Source of the DNA: Serinus canaria | Taxonomy: Eukaryota > Chordata > Aves > Passeriformes > Fringillidae | Assembly (NCBI RefSeq): GCF_022539315.1 | Contig: NC_066313.1 | Location: 9,799,764-9,863,763, forward strand | Length of the DNA stretch: 64,000 nt | Direction: 5' to 3' | Part shown: positions 48,663 to 63,237 of the stretch, piece after piece | Position numbering within the stretch: the first letter of the stretch is position 1 | Layout: the number at the start of each line of letters is the position of its first letter | Translations under genes and position numbers: made by a program | Notes under the pieces: generated by a model | What the model was told of the DNA's origin: nothing | Database searches by the model: none | What the model saw: the letters and a program-made list of their open reading frames with translations, nothing else

Positions 48663-50752
48663 AAATATGTACCTTTACAAAGGCACACAATTCCTATTCT
48701 GGATGCTATTGCTCTTTTTAGAACCCTTTTGGGGGAATCATACAATTCATGAAAAATCCATCTTGGATTTTCAGAAAAAAAAACATCAAACAACACAAAC
48801 TCACCTGGCATTCACACTTTTGTTAGCATTTACTACCAATCCCCTAAATTTTAAGTTTATGGAACTAAAAGCATATTTTTTCAACTGCTAGATTTTTTAC
48901 TAAATTGGTGGGAGACAGGCTATATGCTTGCCTGGATTACCCTGTCTGCTTCAGCCATGTATCCTGAAACTGGATTTATTTTGGCTAAGATGGCAGATCT
49001 ACAACAAAAACAGAATGCATGTATTTGGTCTAGAATGACTACCCAATCTAACTTTATTTAAAATCAATGCAGGCACTTTAGAGGGGGCAAGCATATTGAT
49101 TTTGTGCCCCTGAAGGTGCTTAGTTATCCTTCTTGACTAGAAAGGAACTTGAAGTAACTAGTTCAGACAGACAGGGTGTAGACTCCTAAAATGAAAAGGA
49201 ATCCCACCTAAGCCACTTAGAAGCAGTCAGCTTTGCCATATATGTTTTCTACTCCACAGAGTATATTAAAGTTTGGTCATGCTCCTTTCCCTAAAGGTAG
49301 AGTGCAAAATTAGTTTGTTTTAAATCCCTGGTGAGACTCCTATTACAAGTAATTAAAGTTCAAGTCACAATCTCATAAATGATAATGAACTCGGAAGGCA
49401 GAAGAAAATTAAGTAATATTGGAAATGCAATAATCAGACAGCTTGTCAAATTTATTTATGGGAAAAGAAAAAAACCCACACCATAATGTGGCATCAAGGA
49501 GGTGAAAATTTTAGGCAACCCTCTTTTTGTAGATGGGAAGCTGTGTTTTTAATTCATATATCAAGCAGCACCAAATTAGCAGCACAAAGAAATTTGACCT
49601 CGACATATTGACTACACCTGGACAGTGCAGTTCTCCCTCACAACAAGTAATTCCTTTATTATTACAAAATGTCTACGGTATAAATTCTTATTTAAAAAGA
49701 AAAAAAAAGTCTAGATTGGGAGTTTTATCTTCTGGTTTGGTCATTGCTTTGTTCTGTTTCTAATGATAACTCAGAAATACTACTGCCAATTGGGAGATCA
49801 CTAGGGCTACCTTTAGCTGAAGATCATTCTGCACTTGAGTGCAGTAATGTAATGTACTTTATACTGCAAAGAAAATATCCTAAAAACATTATCTTCAACT
49901 AGAGGTTGTTTAGTCCTTTTTTGACTAAAAACTTGTTCTTGAAAGGGGTCTTAGTGCCTTTCATTGTATGCTATTATAGTTGACAACTTCCTCTCTTTCC
50001 CAAACATAATTTCTAGTTACTATTACTTGACAGTTTATCTATATACTTCTCTTCCTGGGCAAATTAAAACATTTCAATTTTAAAATATATTAAATTCTAT
50101 TAAGAAGTGCATTTGAGGTAGTGGTGAACACTTTTTTTTTCCCTCTTCATCTTTCATTACTCAAAGTTTACTGAGAAAATATTATTCTCAAGTTCTTTTT
50201 TTTTTCTCCCTGCTTACAGACTAAGCATTTAGTCACACAGAGACTTCAAATAAATATTTCTCTTCCCAACAGGATCCCAGATTTAACTCAAGCCATTCTA
50301 TTTCAGCTCAGCAGACTTGCTCATTTCACACCTGGAGGCAACTAATGGAACAGCTCCATGGCAAAAGGCTCCATTAATTCTTACAATTAAAGTTTATTGA
50401 ACTAACTTTGGATCATCAAGAATCAGCTTCCAAACTGAAAATAAGTTAACTTATAAACTTTGCTTAACATCTGTTTCCCAACCTTGGTAAAAGGAAGGTG
50501 CAGCTTCTATGGTAGGGTTAAAGAACAGCTATTATTGAACTTAATGGAAAAGAACAGAGAAATTCTGTTGTTAGCTAAAGGAAAAGTGAACTGTGTCATA
50601 TGTAGGTTTTAATATTTAATGAATCTATATGGTTGCAATCCATTATGTGACAATTTAATTATATGACAAAAAAGTTTGATAAATAATATTGTGGTAGGAC
50701 ATCTAATTTATTATTTAACAAAAAAAATCAATACTTCCATAAATCATATTCC

Positions 50753-50786
50753 CACACACACACAGAGTCACTCACACACACACACA
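50753..50786. repeat. Interrupted (CA)n microsatellite
   Basis: Six CA units, a GAGTCACT interruption, then about seven more CA units. Confidence 0.9.
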
Positions 50787-53700
50787 AGCTTCTTCAAGTA
50801 GGCAAAAATCCAGATACCATAGACCATTCATTTTCTGGCAAGGACAAGTTCAAATTGAAATTTAATCAGGCCTAGATGGGAATGGATTTTATTTATTTGT
50901 TTTTTTAAACTGGTAGATCAGAAATGGTTGTTGTTAGATGTTTTTTACCTCTGATACTTTCCTGAAAGTGCTGTATAACTAGAAGGACTATCTTTTGTAC
51001 TTAACAAAGATGAAATTCCAGGTTTCACTCTTCTTAATCACATAAAAATGCTGTTTGAGTCAATGGGATCCCTGGGGTGAGTAGCCAGGCAGGCAGAGTA
51101 CCCTCAGGATTAGTCTCAAGTTTAAACACACCATCACAGTCAATAACAGGCAGCAAAGGAAGTCTTCCTGAAGGGAGGATCATGGTAATGATTCACAGAA
51201 AAGGAGTCCTTTTTTTCCTCCACAAACCATTCAGATAAAAGTAGTGCCAGGGAGTCCCCCTGAGGCAGGGCAAAAATTTCACCAGGAGAAAACAAAGAAA
51301 ATGAGGATGTCAGAGCTGAAGTGGGGCACCAGGCATGAGGAAAGGGACAAGTGGACATGCTCTCCAAAGTCCTGCATTCAGGAATCAAGAGTAGGGGAAA
51401 AGGACTGAAGGGAGCATGTGAAAGGAAACTGGGGATGAGGCACATGAAGGAGGATTGGCAATCAGCAGCTCTGAGATAACTCTTTGTGGTTCAGATAATT
51501 CATTTATTAGGAACAAATGCCTCCTCTCCAGCCACTCAAAGTCTCCCCACCCTTCTATATGACTTGTACTTGTATCTATTGGTTTGTCATATCATTCCTG
51601 ACATTTCTCAACCCCAGCCCAAGCAGCACAACTCAAAATCTCAATGTTTTCAAGTTATGGAAAATAACCCTAATTTAATTCAACAAAATGATAGATTTAG
51701 TAGTTTGGCCCAATTCTGTTCTACTTGCAGGCCATCTTTGAACTTGATATTCAAGTATTCCTACTCTAGTGTTCTCAGGAAATTTGTTTCCTAAAAAATA
51801 TTTTAAAAAAGGAACACTTTATTACTCCTGTCCAGACTACTATTTATGTCAAGTATACTTATCACACAATTTAGGGCTGACTAGTTTGATGTTAATGCAC
51901 TGGAATTTTTGTTTCATTCTGACAGCATTATCACTTTAGCAGCACTTTGTCACAGTGTTTTTGTTGCCTTCTAATTTTTTTAGCCAATGTAGTTGTTATC
52001 TAGTACTTGGTCTAGGGAGCTCATTCTCCCCTCCTGAATTTATGCAATTATTTTTTCATTATGTTGCATCTTGGCTTTTGCAGCTTGGGATACTGTTGTC
52101 TGTCAAGGGTATTTTGTTTAGTGGAGGTTTGGGGAATTTGTGTGGGCCCATGTAAAAACTCTCCTCTCCTGGGGTACTCTGATAAAACTATTCATAGTAC
52201 AAATACAACTATATATTTATATGTACACACACATGCATCTAAACAGGACAAGTGCCAAATACCAGAAGAAAAAAATACAGCGTTCATCATTTTTTAGTGC
52301 ATGAATTACAAATGTGAAATTTGCTCTTCTGAAAACTTTAGAAATACCTAAACACTTCAGTTAACATAATTTTATTTCCCAAATATTTTAAATTCTTCAG
52401 ATTCTAGACCCAGGTTTTTGGTTTATTATTTTCTCCTATTTTTAATTAGGTAACTAGATGTTTTCAGTTTTTTTCTTGACTTCTGTGCTACAGCTTAGAA
52501 GGCTGTAAATAATAGAACAGAGAAATCATTGGAAGCTTCATTAAGCATACTTCTGACTTTTCAAAAGCAGTGTTTTCAAACAGTTTGCTTTGATTATTTC
52601 TTTCTTTATTCATTACCTAATCTTGATCATGTAAATTGAAGGGTTCCTAGTATGTGGCTTCTCTTCAAATTAATTACAAACCCAAAATCATCCAGAGAAA
52701 AAAGTGGTATGAAAGTTTGCCATTGAAACTGTATCTTATGTCTGTAATCAAAAAATTTAATATCTTTTCAATTAAAGAAGAATACATAGGCAAGCTGTGC
52801 TTACTTGTAAACAAATGATCTTATGCATGGTATGCCAAGAAGAGTAGAGTTCTGCTTCTTCTCCAATCTCATGAACAATATAAGATGTTCACATTCTCAA
52901 AAAGTTAAAGTTCACTGAAGTACAAAATCTAAGAAAGATAAAGTATGGTTTTGCACTATTTATATAGCTTCGGAAAGGATTATTTTGAATCTTATGTTAA
53001 GGTACAACTTGTATGAAGTCACACACCCCATTTGTAACATCCCCATGAATATATTGCATCATGCATGTAACTGGATCTGCTTCCAGAATTTATTTCACAC
53101 TGGTAGAAGCCATTTCCTTTTGCACCTCATCTTTCTCAAAGTAATTATCAACCATCACCTGAACACTCATCTGCATATGTAGTAGGACATTAAAAATTTA
53201 CTTAATTAGCACCTGGATAACAAGGATGAATTCCCACCCTAGACCAATGGCACAGCTGCACTGCATTCCTTAGGAGGGACAGCAGCAGTGTTCCTGTGAT
53301 CCAAGTGTTAGCAGTTGATAAAGTAAGAGGAATGATAATAATTGTCATCAACACTGCATAACAGCTTAGTGAGTGGCATTATGAAAGGCACCAGAATTTT
53401 TTGTTAGGACACGAGTGAAAGCATTTTCAAACACAGAACATATGAAAGGAAAAAAACAAGGCAAGCACCTGTGTTTTCTCATGCACCTCCAGTACTAATT
53501 ACACAAATTCCATTTCAGACATAATAAATTGCTAAGTGACCCTGGAAGTGTATTTCTTGTAAGAGAACAAAACCTGCAAAATTCTAGATGGACTGCCAGA
53601 CCTTTCAGGAAGTGAAAAGGAAAATTCAAATTCTCAAGTCTCTTTCCTGGAGAAGAAATTGATCTGACCACATAAGCTCTCCTAGTAAATCAATGTTCTC

Positions 53701-56700
53701 AATACCAAACATATTTACTGAATTGAGCACAGTGAGCTAGTAGAGTTTTGTACTCACTTTCTGCTGGATGGAGCTCAGCCTAGCCCAAGTTCTGATCCCA
53801 CTGACATACATGAAGACCCAAGGCACAAAGGCTTAAATAAGAGTCCTGTGAAAATCACAAGTGATGTTAATCAAGAGGGGGTGCCCAGAGCTCCATTATC
53901 TTAAGGGTAACTCTCCTGTATGTGCTACAAAACCCATCCTCATAGTATGGGTGATCTGTGGAAAAAAAAACCAACAGCAGAGTGCTACTTTAAGAAATAT
54001 TCTATGAATGTTATCTGTTGCTCCTGCCTGGAATGTCTACTTTGCTAGGTTTGGCTCTTAGACCTGCTGATCTCCCTTGAGTTATGTCAAGCATTTTAGC
54101 TGTATGTGCCTTCCCTTTCTCTATATGGATACAACTGGGGTCCAGCTGTTATCTCAGATATTAATAATTTGAGGTAATTATGCATTATACTCAATACAGA
54201 AAGATCCAGAAGTCATTAGTCATTAGTGTCTGATGAAGATTGTTATTAAAAGCACATTAGGCAAAATGGCAACTAGAAATAAAATACCAAAGTCTCTCCA
54301 ATTTGAAGGGTGCTTCACTAATTGAGAACAACTTCAGAAATAAGTGTGTGTCTGTGGGGTGTCCCTTAAATGCTGATCACTGTCAAAAAAGACTTAATTC
54401 TCTGAGAGAGAATCTGGGTGAGAATCGTGAGAGGAATCAGAGTGTCTTTGCACTGGAAGGCAACCAAGTGCAGAACAGAGTCTCAAAGCTTATTCCAGTG
54501 AAGTGTTGATGCCTTTCTCCACCTGATCGGAGAAATTGGAACACAGATTGGACCACACATGAAATGTTTTAACCTGCTGTTTTTGCATGTTGCATTTCTA
54601 GATGACTTAGTCCCATTGCCCCATTTTAGACTGATTTCTATAGAAATATAAAAAAGGAACCTGATTTTTGTATTGCAACTGTTTGCTTCTTATGGATAAC
54701 TTTTGAAAATTTTTCCCTTGTTAGGTAAAAGTTATTCACCAAACCCCTTGGCTGTCCATTCCTACACAGAGAGATAATGCAGGACTTCCAAAGAAGCTGA
54801 TCAATATGAAACATATTTCAGGCATCCCATCAGATCTATACCTGGCTAAGGAAAGAGTTTTATGGAAAACATTCAATTCATATGCTTAGCATGTGAATAT
54901 TCATTTATATTCTGAATGGACATTCTGGGTGAATTTAATTATTTCCTAGAGTAAATATTTGTTGTGCCTTATTTGGATAAGAGACCTAGTTGGAAAACTT
55001 TTTTTCTACTCATCAACTTTTGAAAACAATCTCTGTTTCTAAATACACTGCAAATTTAGCAAGACTACATTTCCTTTTTACTCAGTTGTGAGTCAATGAG
55101 TTGGCACCAAGGTGCAATGTAGTGATGATTCCATCTTCAGACACTGTGGAGGTGAGGAACATATCAGTACCCAACACAAAAATAAAAGCAGCAAAGTAAC
55201 AAAATATTAATGCTGTTCAAAGGCAGTAACTTAAAGCCACAGCTCATATTTGAAACTTCATTTAGACTGGTCCTCAGCAATTCCATATCATAGAAGTAGT
55301 AATAAAGTGATATTAGACATGTTTCTGTTTCTTTTTAGACTGGGAATTTGGATCTACTTTCCAACAGTTAATGCTTTATTATCTCTTCTCTTGCTTGTCC
55401 CTTAGTGCCTTGCTCTTAATTCTTCAACATGCCTTGTCATAAGGCAGAGATGGGAAGTAGCACATGGAAATATTATTTGTGTCACAAAAATGCAGCAGTG
55501 ATGAAATAAAATACAAAGCTAATTAAAATTTTGCTTATGAAGATACGACATTTTATTTGGTAATTTCTTTTTGACTGTTGCAGCAGGATTAGAAATGAAG
55601 GAAGGAACAGTGTTCAATTAACTTCCCTGAAATTGCAAAGGACACAGAGTATTTAATTTGGGCTTTAAGTCTTCTCTGTGTGTCTGACAAGCTGACCAAT
55701 ATGAAGGCCTTTCATGAAAATTACTGTATGTATCAAAGTTTTAAATTATTCATATGACGAAATGAAATGATCAACAAAACCACTGGATAATTAATGAAGA
55801 TGTCATCTTGACAAGACTAATAATAAAATTCTCCTTGGTAAATAATCAGTGATTCCTCTGCTATAATCACAAAAGCAATTCTTTTGTATGCTTATAAGCT
55901 CATAGAATAGAAATTTCAAACCTTAAAAGTAGTTGGTTGAGTTTTGCCAATAGTTCAATGATTTTATGAGATTTTATATAATTGGTTACTAAGTCAGTAG
56001 GTAGCTGCTATGCATGTGAATTTCCCAAGGAAAACCAGACATGGTGCAATGCACATGGAAAATAATTATTTTCCTGATCATATTTTTAGGAGGCATATTA
56101 AGAAGAAGCAACAGCAGTAATAAGATAGCTACTAAATCTAGTACCACTGTAATATGTGGAATGATCTGTGGATTTCTTATTCTTTAATTAAAGATTCTGT
56201 TGGTTTAATCATACAGCACTGCAGTAATAATGCTGTACTGGGCAGATGAAGACAAAGGGCATTAGCATAAGGCTACACCAAGTCAGATGCTGCAACACAG
56301 CTCCATCCAGCCTCTATATTGTTGTACCTGAGGCTCCTTCAAACCCCATCTTTAATTCTGACAGAAATGTCCTAAATTCTCTTCGAACCTTTTGTAGAAC
56401 AGGCCATGAAAAGCAGTTTGCACCTGTGGGAAGAGTCCTGACAAACATGGCAGGCTAAGACTTTGTCTAAAGACTTTTCTTTCTTATCAGCAGCTGGAGT
56501 GAGAAGAAGTGGCTGGAAAACATCTCTTGAAGGTCCAAGATGTACAACTTCTTTCAGACTTTTCCTTCTTTAGTGAGTTTTTACCCCTCACTCATATTCA
56601 TAGAGTAATACCACAGTATCATTTGTGTTTCTGCCTTTCCAGAACTCTCTGCAGCATGTACACCTGGGTGAGTTTATCACTTTCCACTGCAGTAAGAACT

Positions 56701-59700
56701 ACCTCTCTGAACAACCTAGGCTCTCATTCCATTTCTTAAAGGCACAGAATCTGTAATCCACAGCACTGCTTATTACATCACTCCAACCTGCAAATTCTAA
56801 GTTGGACTGGGCCATATGTACAAGGAGCAGTGTCTATTTCTTTTCAGCTTTGAAAAATAAAATAAATGAGAAATGGTCCCAGTGCTCTATTAGTTGGTTG
56901 TAGACACATATTTTCACACCAGATTTGGATACCATGAACCCTCTGGGCATTGGCATTTCTGTTTTGGTAATGAAGGCATTTGTTGTTACAGACATAAAGG
57001 ATTGCAGAAGAAAAGCAGCATATTCCAAACACTTCCAAAGACAAAAAAACAAAACCTGAAATCTTTTATCTTTTTTTGAAGATAGGTTGTTAAAAATGAA
57101 GCTTTATGTCTTTCTCATTGATGAAAGTCATGTCAAGATTTTAACTCCTTACACTAAACCACCTAAGATGAAGCTAAAACTGCAGAATCTACACTGCAAT
57201 CACTACAGGCACTCCAGACGCTCTCTGCGCTGTCCCAGGAACATCTGCTACTTTCTTCTGGGTAAAAATATGTTGTTTGTAACTTCTCTTCTGTCTACCC
57301 AGAGGCAGTGAAGGTTTTCCATTCCTTTTTAACTCTTTTGTGGCACGTTTTGTGTCCTTTTCTAGTCCCCACCAAGAGCTGCCCCATGCTGCTCTCACTA
57401 ATTGTGTGAACATTTCCAGACCCCCCTGCTCTCAATGTGGTTTGCTGATGCTCTGCACAGCAGAATACAAAACAGACTTTTTCAATATTCACACAGAACA
57501 TTTGTAGCTTGTTAGAATGAGGGAAATCCCAAACCCTTTCTGAAGGAAAATCAGCTTCCACCCAAGAGTGGCTCTAACAAGAGAGACAAGGGACAGGGAG
57601 GCTGCTGTACACACACACAACCCACCAGGATTTTGGTGCCAGGTTCCAGTGCTTTGGGAATAGGGTGGGAGCAGAGATGCATTTAGCTTCCTACCTGGGG
57701 AGCTGCCATGTGCAGATTAACAGCTGTGGTCCCACTGCACTGGGAACAAGAAATGCAGAAATTTTGCCTCTGCTTTGTGGAAATGATCTTGTTCCTCAGA
57801 TCATCAGCTCAACTTCGATTCTCACTACCAGATTCTAAAGCAACAAAGATTTTATTTTTGGAAGTCTAACAAAAATGCTGTAGGGTGCATGCATTTAGAA
57901 TGCTCATCCTTTTGAAATCTAAACATGCAAACAGTATAATGCATTTATTTTGAGGGAGGTAAAGCCTCGATGGCAACATCACTGGGTCAGACCTTCTTTG
58001 GGGATGTCAGGCCATCTAGTTGTAGTGGAGAAACAGCAAAAGCAACTTTTGCTTGGGCATTTCTTTAAGTTTATTTGTGAAAACATATTCCAAGCATGTA
58101 CGTTAAACATGGTAAGTTGGCATTGCATTGGCAAATCTGGTCCTATATCATTTGGATCCCAGATTTCACAACATCTTACACTCCACTCTCACAAAAAGCC
58201 AAAGACAGTGTTTTTGTCAAGTGAGAAGGAGTGATATTCTGGGAGACAGGCAGCAGAGAATGCCTAGCTGGCTGATTTTATTTGGAAGTAGATTGCAGGG
58301 ATTAGGGTGTGGGGTTTGATTTTTTACAAAGTGCCAAGGGCTAACAAAAGCCACCACTTCGAGTTTTCTTTATTTCTTACAGAAAATAATAGTTTCCTGA
58401 TTGCCATGAGACAGCACACTAAAGTGTGAAAATACTGTAGCAGCTGTGGTGGTGGCAACACATGTCATTTCTGTGCATAGGCTGAGATTTTTCTCATGAG
58501 ACTCTTAAATAGATGCAATGAAGCATTCAATACACACAGTTAATATCTAACAGTAATTCCTGCATGTGTTTGTGTGCTACACTGGCAATATCTGGAATGA
58601 CTGCCAGCTTTTACAAATAAAGGATAGGTATGACAATATCCTGCTAGGATTGAAATATATCCCAATCAAAACAGAAGGACTGATTTTTTTTTTTTCTATG
58701 GTCTTTGTTTGGCATTCCTTATGGAGAAAGTAATTAATACAATGAGGCAGGAGGAGGACTGTCTCGTGGGATACACAGTCCTTTTGTAACTTGATTCAAT
58801 TATTTTTTTCCTAGATATAATTCTTCAGTGAATGCTCCACCTTCTCTGCCTTGTGTTTTTATTAACTTAAGAAAAAATAAAAAGAAAAGAAACAAGAAAG
58901 AATGGAGGAAAATGACAATGACACTGTCAGTGAGACTCTTAACTTCATGCTGAAAATTCATCCTTCTGTGCATTAAGTGAATTCCTGCTGGAAAAGGGCA
59001 GCTGATCCTAGGCATTATTCAGCAAGCTCCATTTGTATGTTATTTCACTGGAACACATGCTAGTGAGATGGATGATTAAAATCTTACAAACCCCAGAGCT
59101 CTCCCCAGACTCAAATTCTGCTTTTGTTCTGCAGCTTTCAGAGCATTTCAGAACTTAATCAAAACAGTTGTGGCAGAAATAAATGAAGCTAAAGCGTGTG
59201 TGCTGAGTGCCACCCTCTCTTAAAAGAAGTGAAAGAGAGGATGCAGGGTGAAGACAGGGCTCAGAGCTCACCTAAAATCTTGAGGAGTAACCATGTCCTG
59301 ACCTCAGGATGTGGATCTAGCACAACATTTTTTTATCACATTTTAGGAACCTAAGGTAACCTCTTCTCTGTGCCAAACCAATCTCTGATTTTAAAAAATC
59401 ACGTACAGCATCTAAGCTGATAAATAATTGAAACTTCTAGCCCTTAAATTTCTCTCCTCAGAGAATTTGTTGTCTACTGCCATATTCTCATGCTACAACT
59501 TCACTGCCCCCACTGGAGCCAATAATCTATTAGACTTCAGCTGATTTTAAAGCAGATAGAAAATTATTGCTGGCTTGACTTTATACGTGTCACCATATAT
59601 TCCAATCTACTTTGCAACTAATATTAAATATTATATTTCATTGATTTTAAATAGTTCAATTGTAGTATTCTCTTGTGATTTTTCGTCATGCCTTTTTTGG

Positions 59701-60336
59701 TGTTCTGGGGTTTTTTTTTTGAGAAAGAAGAAGTATTCAAATTTTTCAATTTAAGAAACACCCAGCAAACCCCTAAGATACTTTTCCTGTAGCAAAGAGT
59801 GTACAAGTAACTGCTAAATCTAAAAATAATGTTCTGTAATGGGAATGAACTGACATTTTTCCGATTTAAATTTATAAAAATCCACATAATAGGAATGCTC
59901 ATAAAGTTAAATTGGCACCAGTACATTTACCACAAAGCATAGACACCTTGATCACACTTTTATTACCCTCTGTAGCTTTGTGTATTTCATACGAAAAAAA
60001 AAAATCAGATTTTGATATCAAACAAACAGCTAAGTGTGGGTGGTCATACTTTAGAAAACAGTAGCTAAGTGATTTAATAAGCTGCTTTAATATTCAGTAT
60101 TAATTTTTGGAACTGGGCCCACACAACAGAATCCTGTGTGTCTGCTTTGTGAACCTCCAAAACCAGGAAGGCTCTGAGCAAAGTTATGTGCAAGGCTGGC
60201 TTGGGCTGCAAGCCTTAAGCATTCCTTGGTAATATCTCAATGAATGCTGTTTTTGTAGCCACACTTATTCAATAAAAAATGCACTTTTATTATCTAGCCT
60301 GTCTGCAAACCATCTGTGAATTGATGGGGTCTATTG

Positions 60337-60358
60337 AAAAAAAAAAAAAAAAAAAAAA
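60337..60358. repeat. Poly-A run (22 A)
   Basis: Twenty-two consecutive A followed by GAAGAGAGGG. No retrocopy body is recognised upstream. Confidence 0.9.
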
Positions 60359-61899
60359 GAAGAGAGGGAAAACTGAGTTGTCTATGAAAGCTCATTTTGA
60401 AAAGCCATAAAAATAATAGGCCAAATTTTGCTTCTCTCTGACTTTTTTATCTTAAAAAGCTTCATTTGTTTTAGTGGATCTACACTGATTTTTATCTGCT
60501 ATTTATCCATTCCTTAGCATATGCAAAACTTTTGTTATTTGTCTGCATTTCTCTCTTATAAAGGTGAAAAAGATTTTAAAAAATCCAAACCAAATACATC
60601 CTCCCAAAGCCTCTGAAATTGCAGTTACTGCTTTACCTTGAATCTGTTTATCTTTAAAATATAAATTCTACTTTTAAGTTTTAAAATATGGTTGGATTTG
60701 CATTACCATATATCTGCCTATAATGCTGTTTTAATATTTACTGTTACTTGCAGATGTATCACAGTTAGGAAAGGGAACTCACTAAAGTCTTTACCTATTC
60801 AGTTTTGGGGTTTAGTGGGCAGCTGCAAAATAAAATAATGTTCTTGGCACTTCACTCTTGGAAGAAAATAAAACCTTTCAATGTAAGGATGCCAAAGCAT
60901 ACATCACAACCAAAACTGATAGTGATTTTGTAATCATTGTGTCTATTTTATTGGCATGCTACATTTCTGAGGGGTTTGTGAGGAATGCAACTCAATGACA
61001 AGCTGAGCTCTGTCTATGAAAAATCAATTGCTTTGATTAGATTTTTAAAAGGCATTTCAATACGGTACCAATTGCACATCACTTACAAGGCTTGAAATGC
61101 ACCAGAGCACAACATTTCCCATTTAGCAGGCTAAGAAAATATCTTAGGCACTGTAGAAAAGTGTTTCACTGCATCTGCAACCACACTTTTCAAGTGGAAA
61201 AAAGAGGATCCTTGATCTGGTTCACAGCCATCCTTCCTGAAAGGTCCTTCCCTGAGCATCCCCATCACTCAGAGCTCACATGAGCTCCCAAATCAGGCTC
61301 ATAATTCTGCACACAGATGCATAGGTGTTAATTTCCCTGCCAGCTGCCCTATTGAAATAATTGATCATTCATAGACATTTTTCACTGGCATACACCAGAC
61401 ATGACCCATCTAAGTTTTTGCAAGAACAAGATCAAGGTGTAAATAGTTTGCAGAGCAATACATTTCAGTTTTGACAGGGATTTTAAGATTCAAGGTAAGC
61501 TGAGTCCACATTAAAAAATAGTAGAGGGCAGATGAAGTTCAAGTTCTGAAATACCCAGTCTAAAGAATATATAGGAACTGAAACAAGATGTCATAGACAG
61601 CATTTGATAGTCAGTAAAGGATTAGCATTAAGGTTCTTCAATTCGCTGTCTCCAGCTCCTAGACAGCGGTGCAATAAATCTTGCAAGTATTAAAATATAT
61701 GTTAATGGGACCTTATTTTTTTCTTAGGTATTGCACCCTTGAAGTTCACATTTTCAAGTCCACAGTAATCATGTCAAGAAAGGCAGTTACTGAAAAAATA
61801 GTAACTGCTGCTAAAATCCCTTAGAGACTTAAAAAAACATGCCAAGGCACTGGAAGACTCATGACAGAACTGGAGGAATCTGGCTTGTGCAGAAAACTT

Positions 61900-62985
61900 G
61901 CAGAATGAAGTCCAATCCCCTGTTATTGCAGGTGGCCATCTCATAGAGCCTGTTTAAAAATAGGATTATCCTCCATCTTAAAACTAATTAACTTTTTGCC
62001 CCTGTGACTCCCAGTGGGAGACTATTTTCCAGCATCTCATGACTCTGCCACTTAAAAACTTCTTTGTTCTCAACATGCATTTATCTGCCACAATTTTCTA
62101 CCTAACAACTTCTCTAGTGATATTTTTCCTGAGCTCTTTTCCCATTTTTTCCCATTTTCTTTTTCCTATTGAGGCAGTTTTAGGGAGCAATTGTAAAGTT
62201 TTCTTTTTAATTTTTCACATTTTGTCTAAGACAATATCTTTCATCCTCTCCTCTTTCAGTATTTGTGATCTCTGGTTACCACAGCAGCTTTACTTTGCAT
62301 CTCTCCCAGGCTAGGTTTTCTGAACCTGGGTGAAGAGGCTGCACACTGTGTTCCAGTGAGAGCCCACCAGTGCCCTGCAGGATGCCAGGAACTCCTGTCT
62401 CTACTGGAAATATGATAAATAGTCACATCCTTGGGTCATATTCTCAGGACTACATCATTTTGATAGTTCAAATGTCATAGTGATGCTCAGAGGAACCAAA
62501 AACTTCCCTTCCTCACATACTTCCTTCTTATCACAGATCATGAAGGCTTTTCCATGTAATAACTTTGTCAATAGCAAAACTTGCCAGTAAATTCTTATTT
62601 TTAATACTGAAAATATTAAACAATGCTGTTCCTAACTCCTGAAGAATCCTGCTAATGAATGTTTGATTTTTCTAATTTGCCCATTATTGTTTGGCTTTCA
62701 TTCCATTTCTAACTGCTTTACAGTCACTCTGCTAAACCCCTGTCTTCTCATGCTTCACTAATTACCTCATATCAATGCTTTAATGAATCCAAATAAAGCA
62801 TGTACTAAAACTCTATTTATAAAATCATTTTCTGTAACACATTTACACAACTTTTATAATCTTTTCCCCTTAATGTTTTGTATTTCACATATTTTAATCT
62901 CTTTTTGTTCCAGAACCTTAACTACACAGATAAGCAACCAGCAGGTCTGTTTGCTTTCATGTCTCTCCTGTTGAGGCCTTGGTTC
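61900..62985 (-). mobile_element. Ancient CR1 LINE, ~1.1 kb, decayed
   Basis: On the minus strand this follows, in the right order, an old CR1 type shared by birds and turtles. Plus-strand landmarks: 'agtccaatcccctgttattgcaggtggcc' (3' UTR, near 61908), 'cccagtgggagactattttccagcatctcatgactctg' (near 62010), 'ctgcacactgtgttccagtgagagcccaccagtgcc' with 'ctgtctctactggaaatat' (62338-62412), 'ctgaagaatcctgctaatga' (near 62638), 'catatcaatgctttaatgaatccaaataaa' with 'aaaatcattttctgtaac' (62768-62838), and 'ttccagaaccttaactacacaga' with 'agcaggtctgt' (62908-62950). The first part is 3' UTR. The part above about 62300 corresponds to the reverse-transcriptase ORF, now with many stops and indels. Plus-strand open frames here (62039-62314, 62783-62974, 62878-63078) are antisense artefacts. 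The matches are by memory of the family, with much divergence between them. Confidence 0.8.
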
Positions 62986-63192
62986 TTCATGGTTCATCTG
63001 CTTGCAGAAGTTAATTTCCTCCATTTTTCAAACTTTGTCTCTCTGAAAATATTTATCCTTCCATTTAATTTTGGATGAATGAAATAATGACTGTTTAATT
63101 AGATACCACTGTGGCAACAGTTACAGAAAGTAAAATATTTTTAAAATAAAACCTATAGAACTGATTGATAATTTAAGGGAAGAAGGGCTGCT

Positions 63193-63237
63193 ACTTGCAA
63201 ACTTAACTGTGTTAAGTTTGCCACTTGCAAACTTAAC
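63193..63237. repeat. Hairpin plus direct copy of its arm
   Basis: GCAAACTTAAC (63197-63207) pairs perfectly with GTTAAGTTTGC (63211-63221) across a TGT loop, and the 15-bp word ACTTGCAAACTTAAC occurs directly at 63193-63207 and 63223-63237. Three copies of one arm in two orientations indicate a compound local rearrangement. Confidence 0.93.

Larger units (their letters stand above)
48663..61899. other. Long unique AT-rich stretch, no gene seen
   Basis: About 13 kb with no supportable gene and no recognised interspersed repeat. Named contents are CA repeats at 50753-50764 and 50773-50786, an 8-bp tandem (gtcattag) near 54212-54227, a T-run near 58684-58697 and a 22-A run at 60337-60358. Open frames reach about 100 codons on both strands (for example 51140-51445 minus, 51486-51794 plus) without recognisable domains. 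Parts of it are likely conserved non-coding sequence, but I have no means to show this. Confidence 0.5.

Noticed and set aside
62039..63078. Hydrophobic, phenylalanine-rich plus-strand frames that could pass for membrane proteins
   Set aside because: Most of this stretch is antisense to the ancient CR1, and its T-rich strand yields F/L/S-rich readings automatically.
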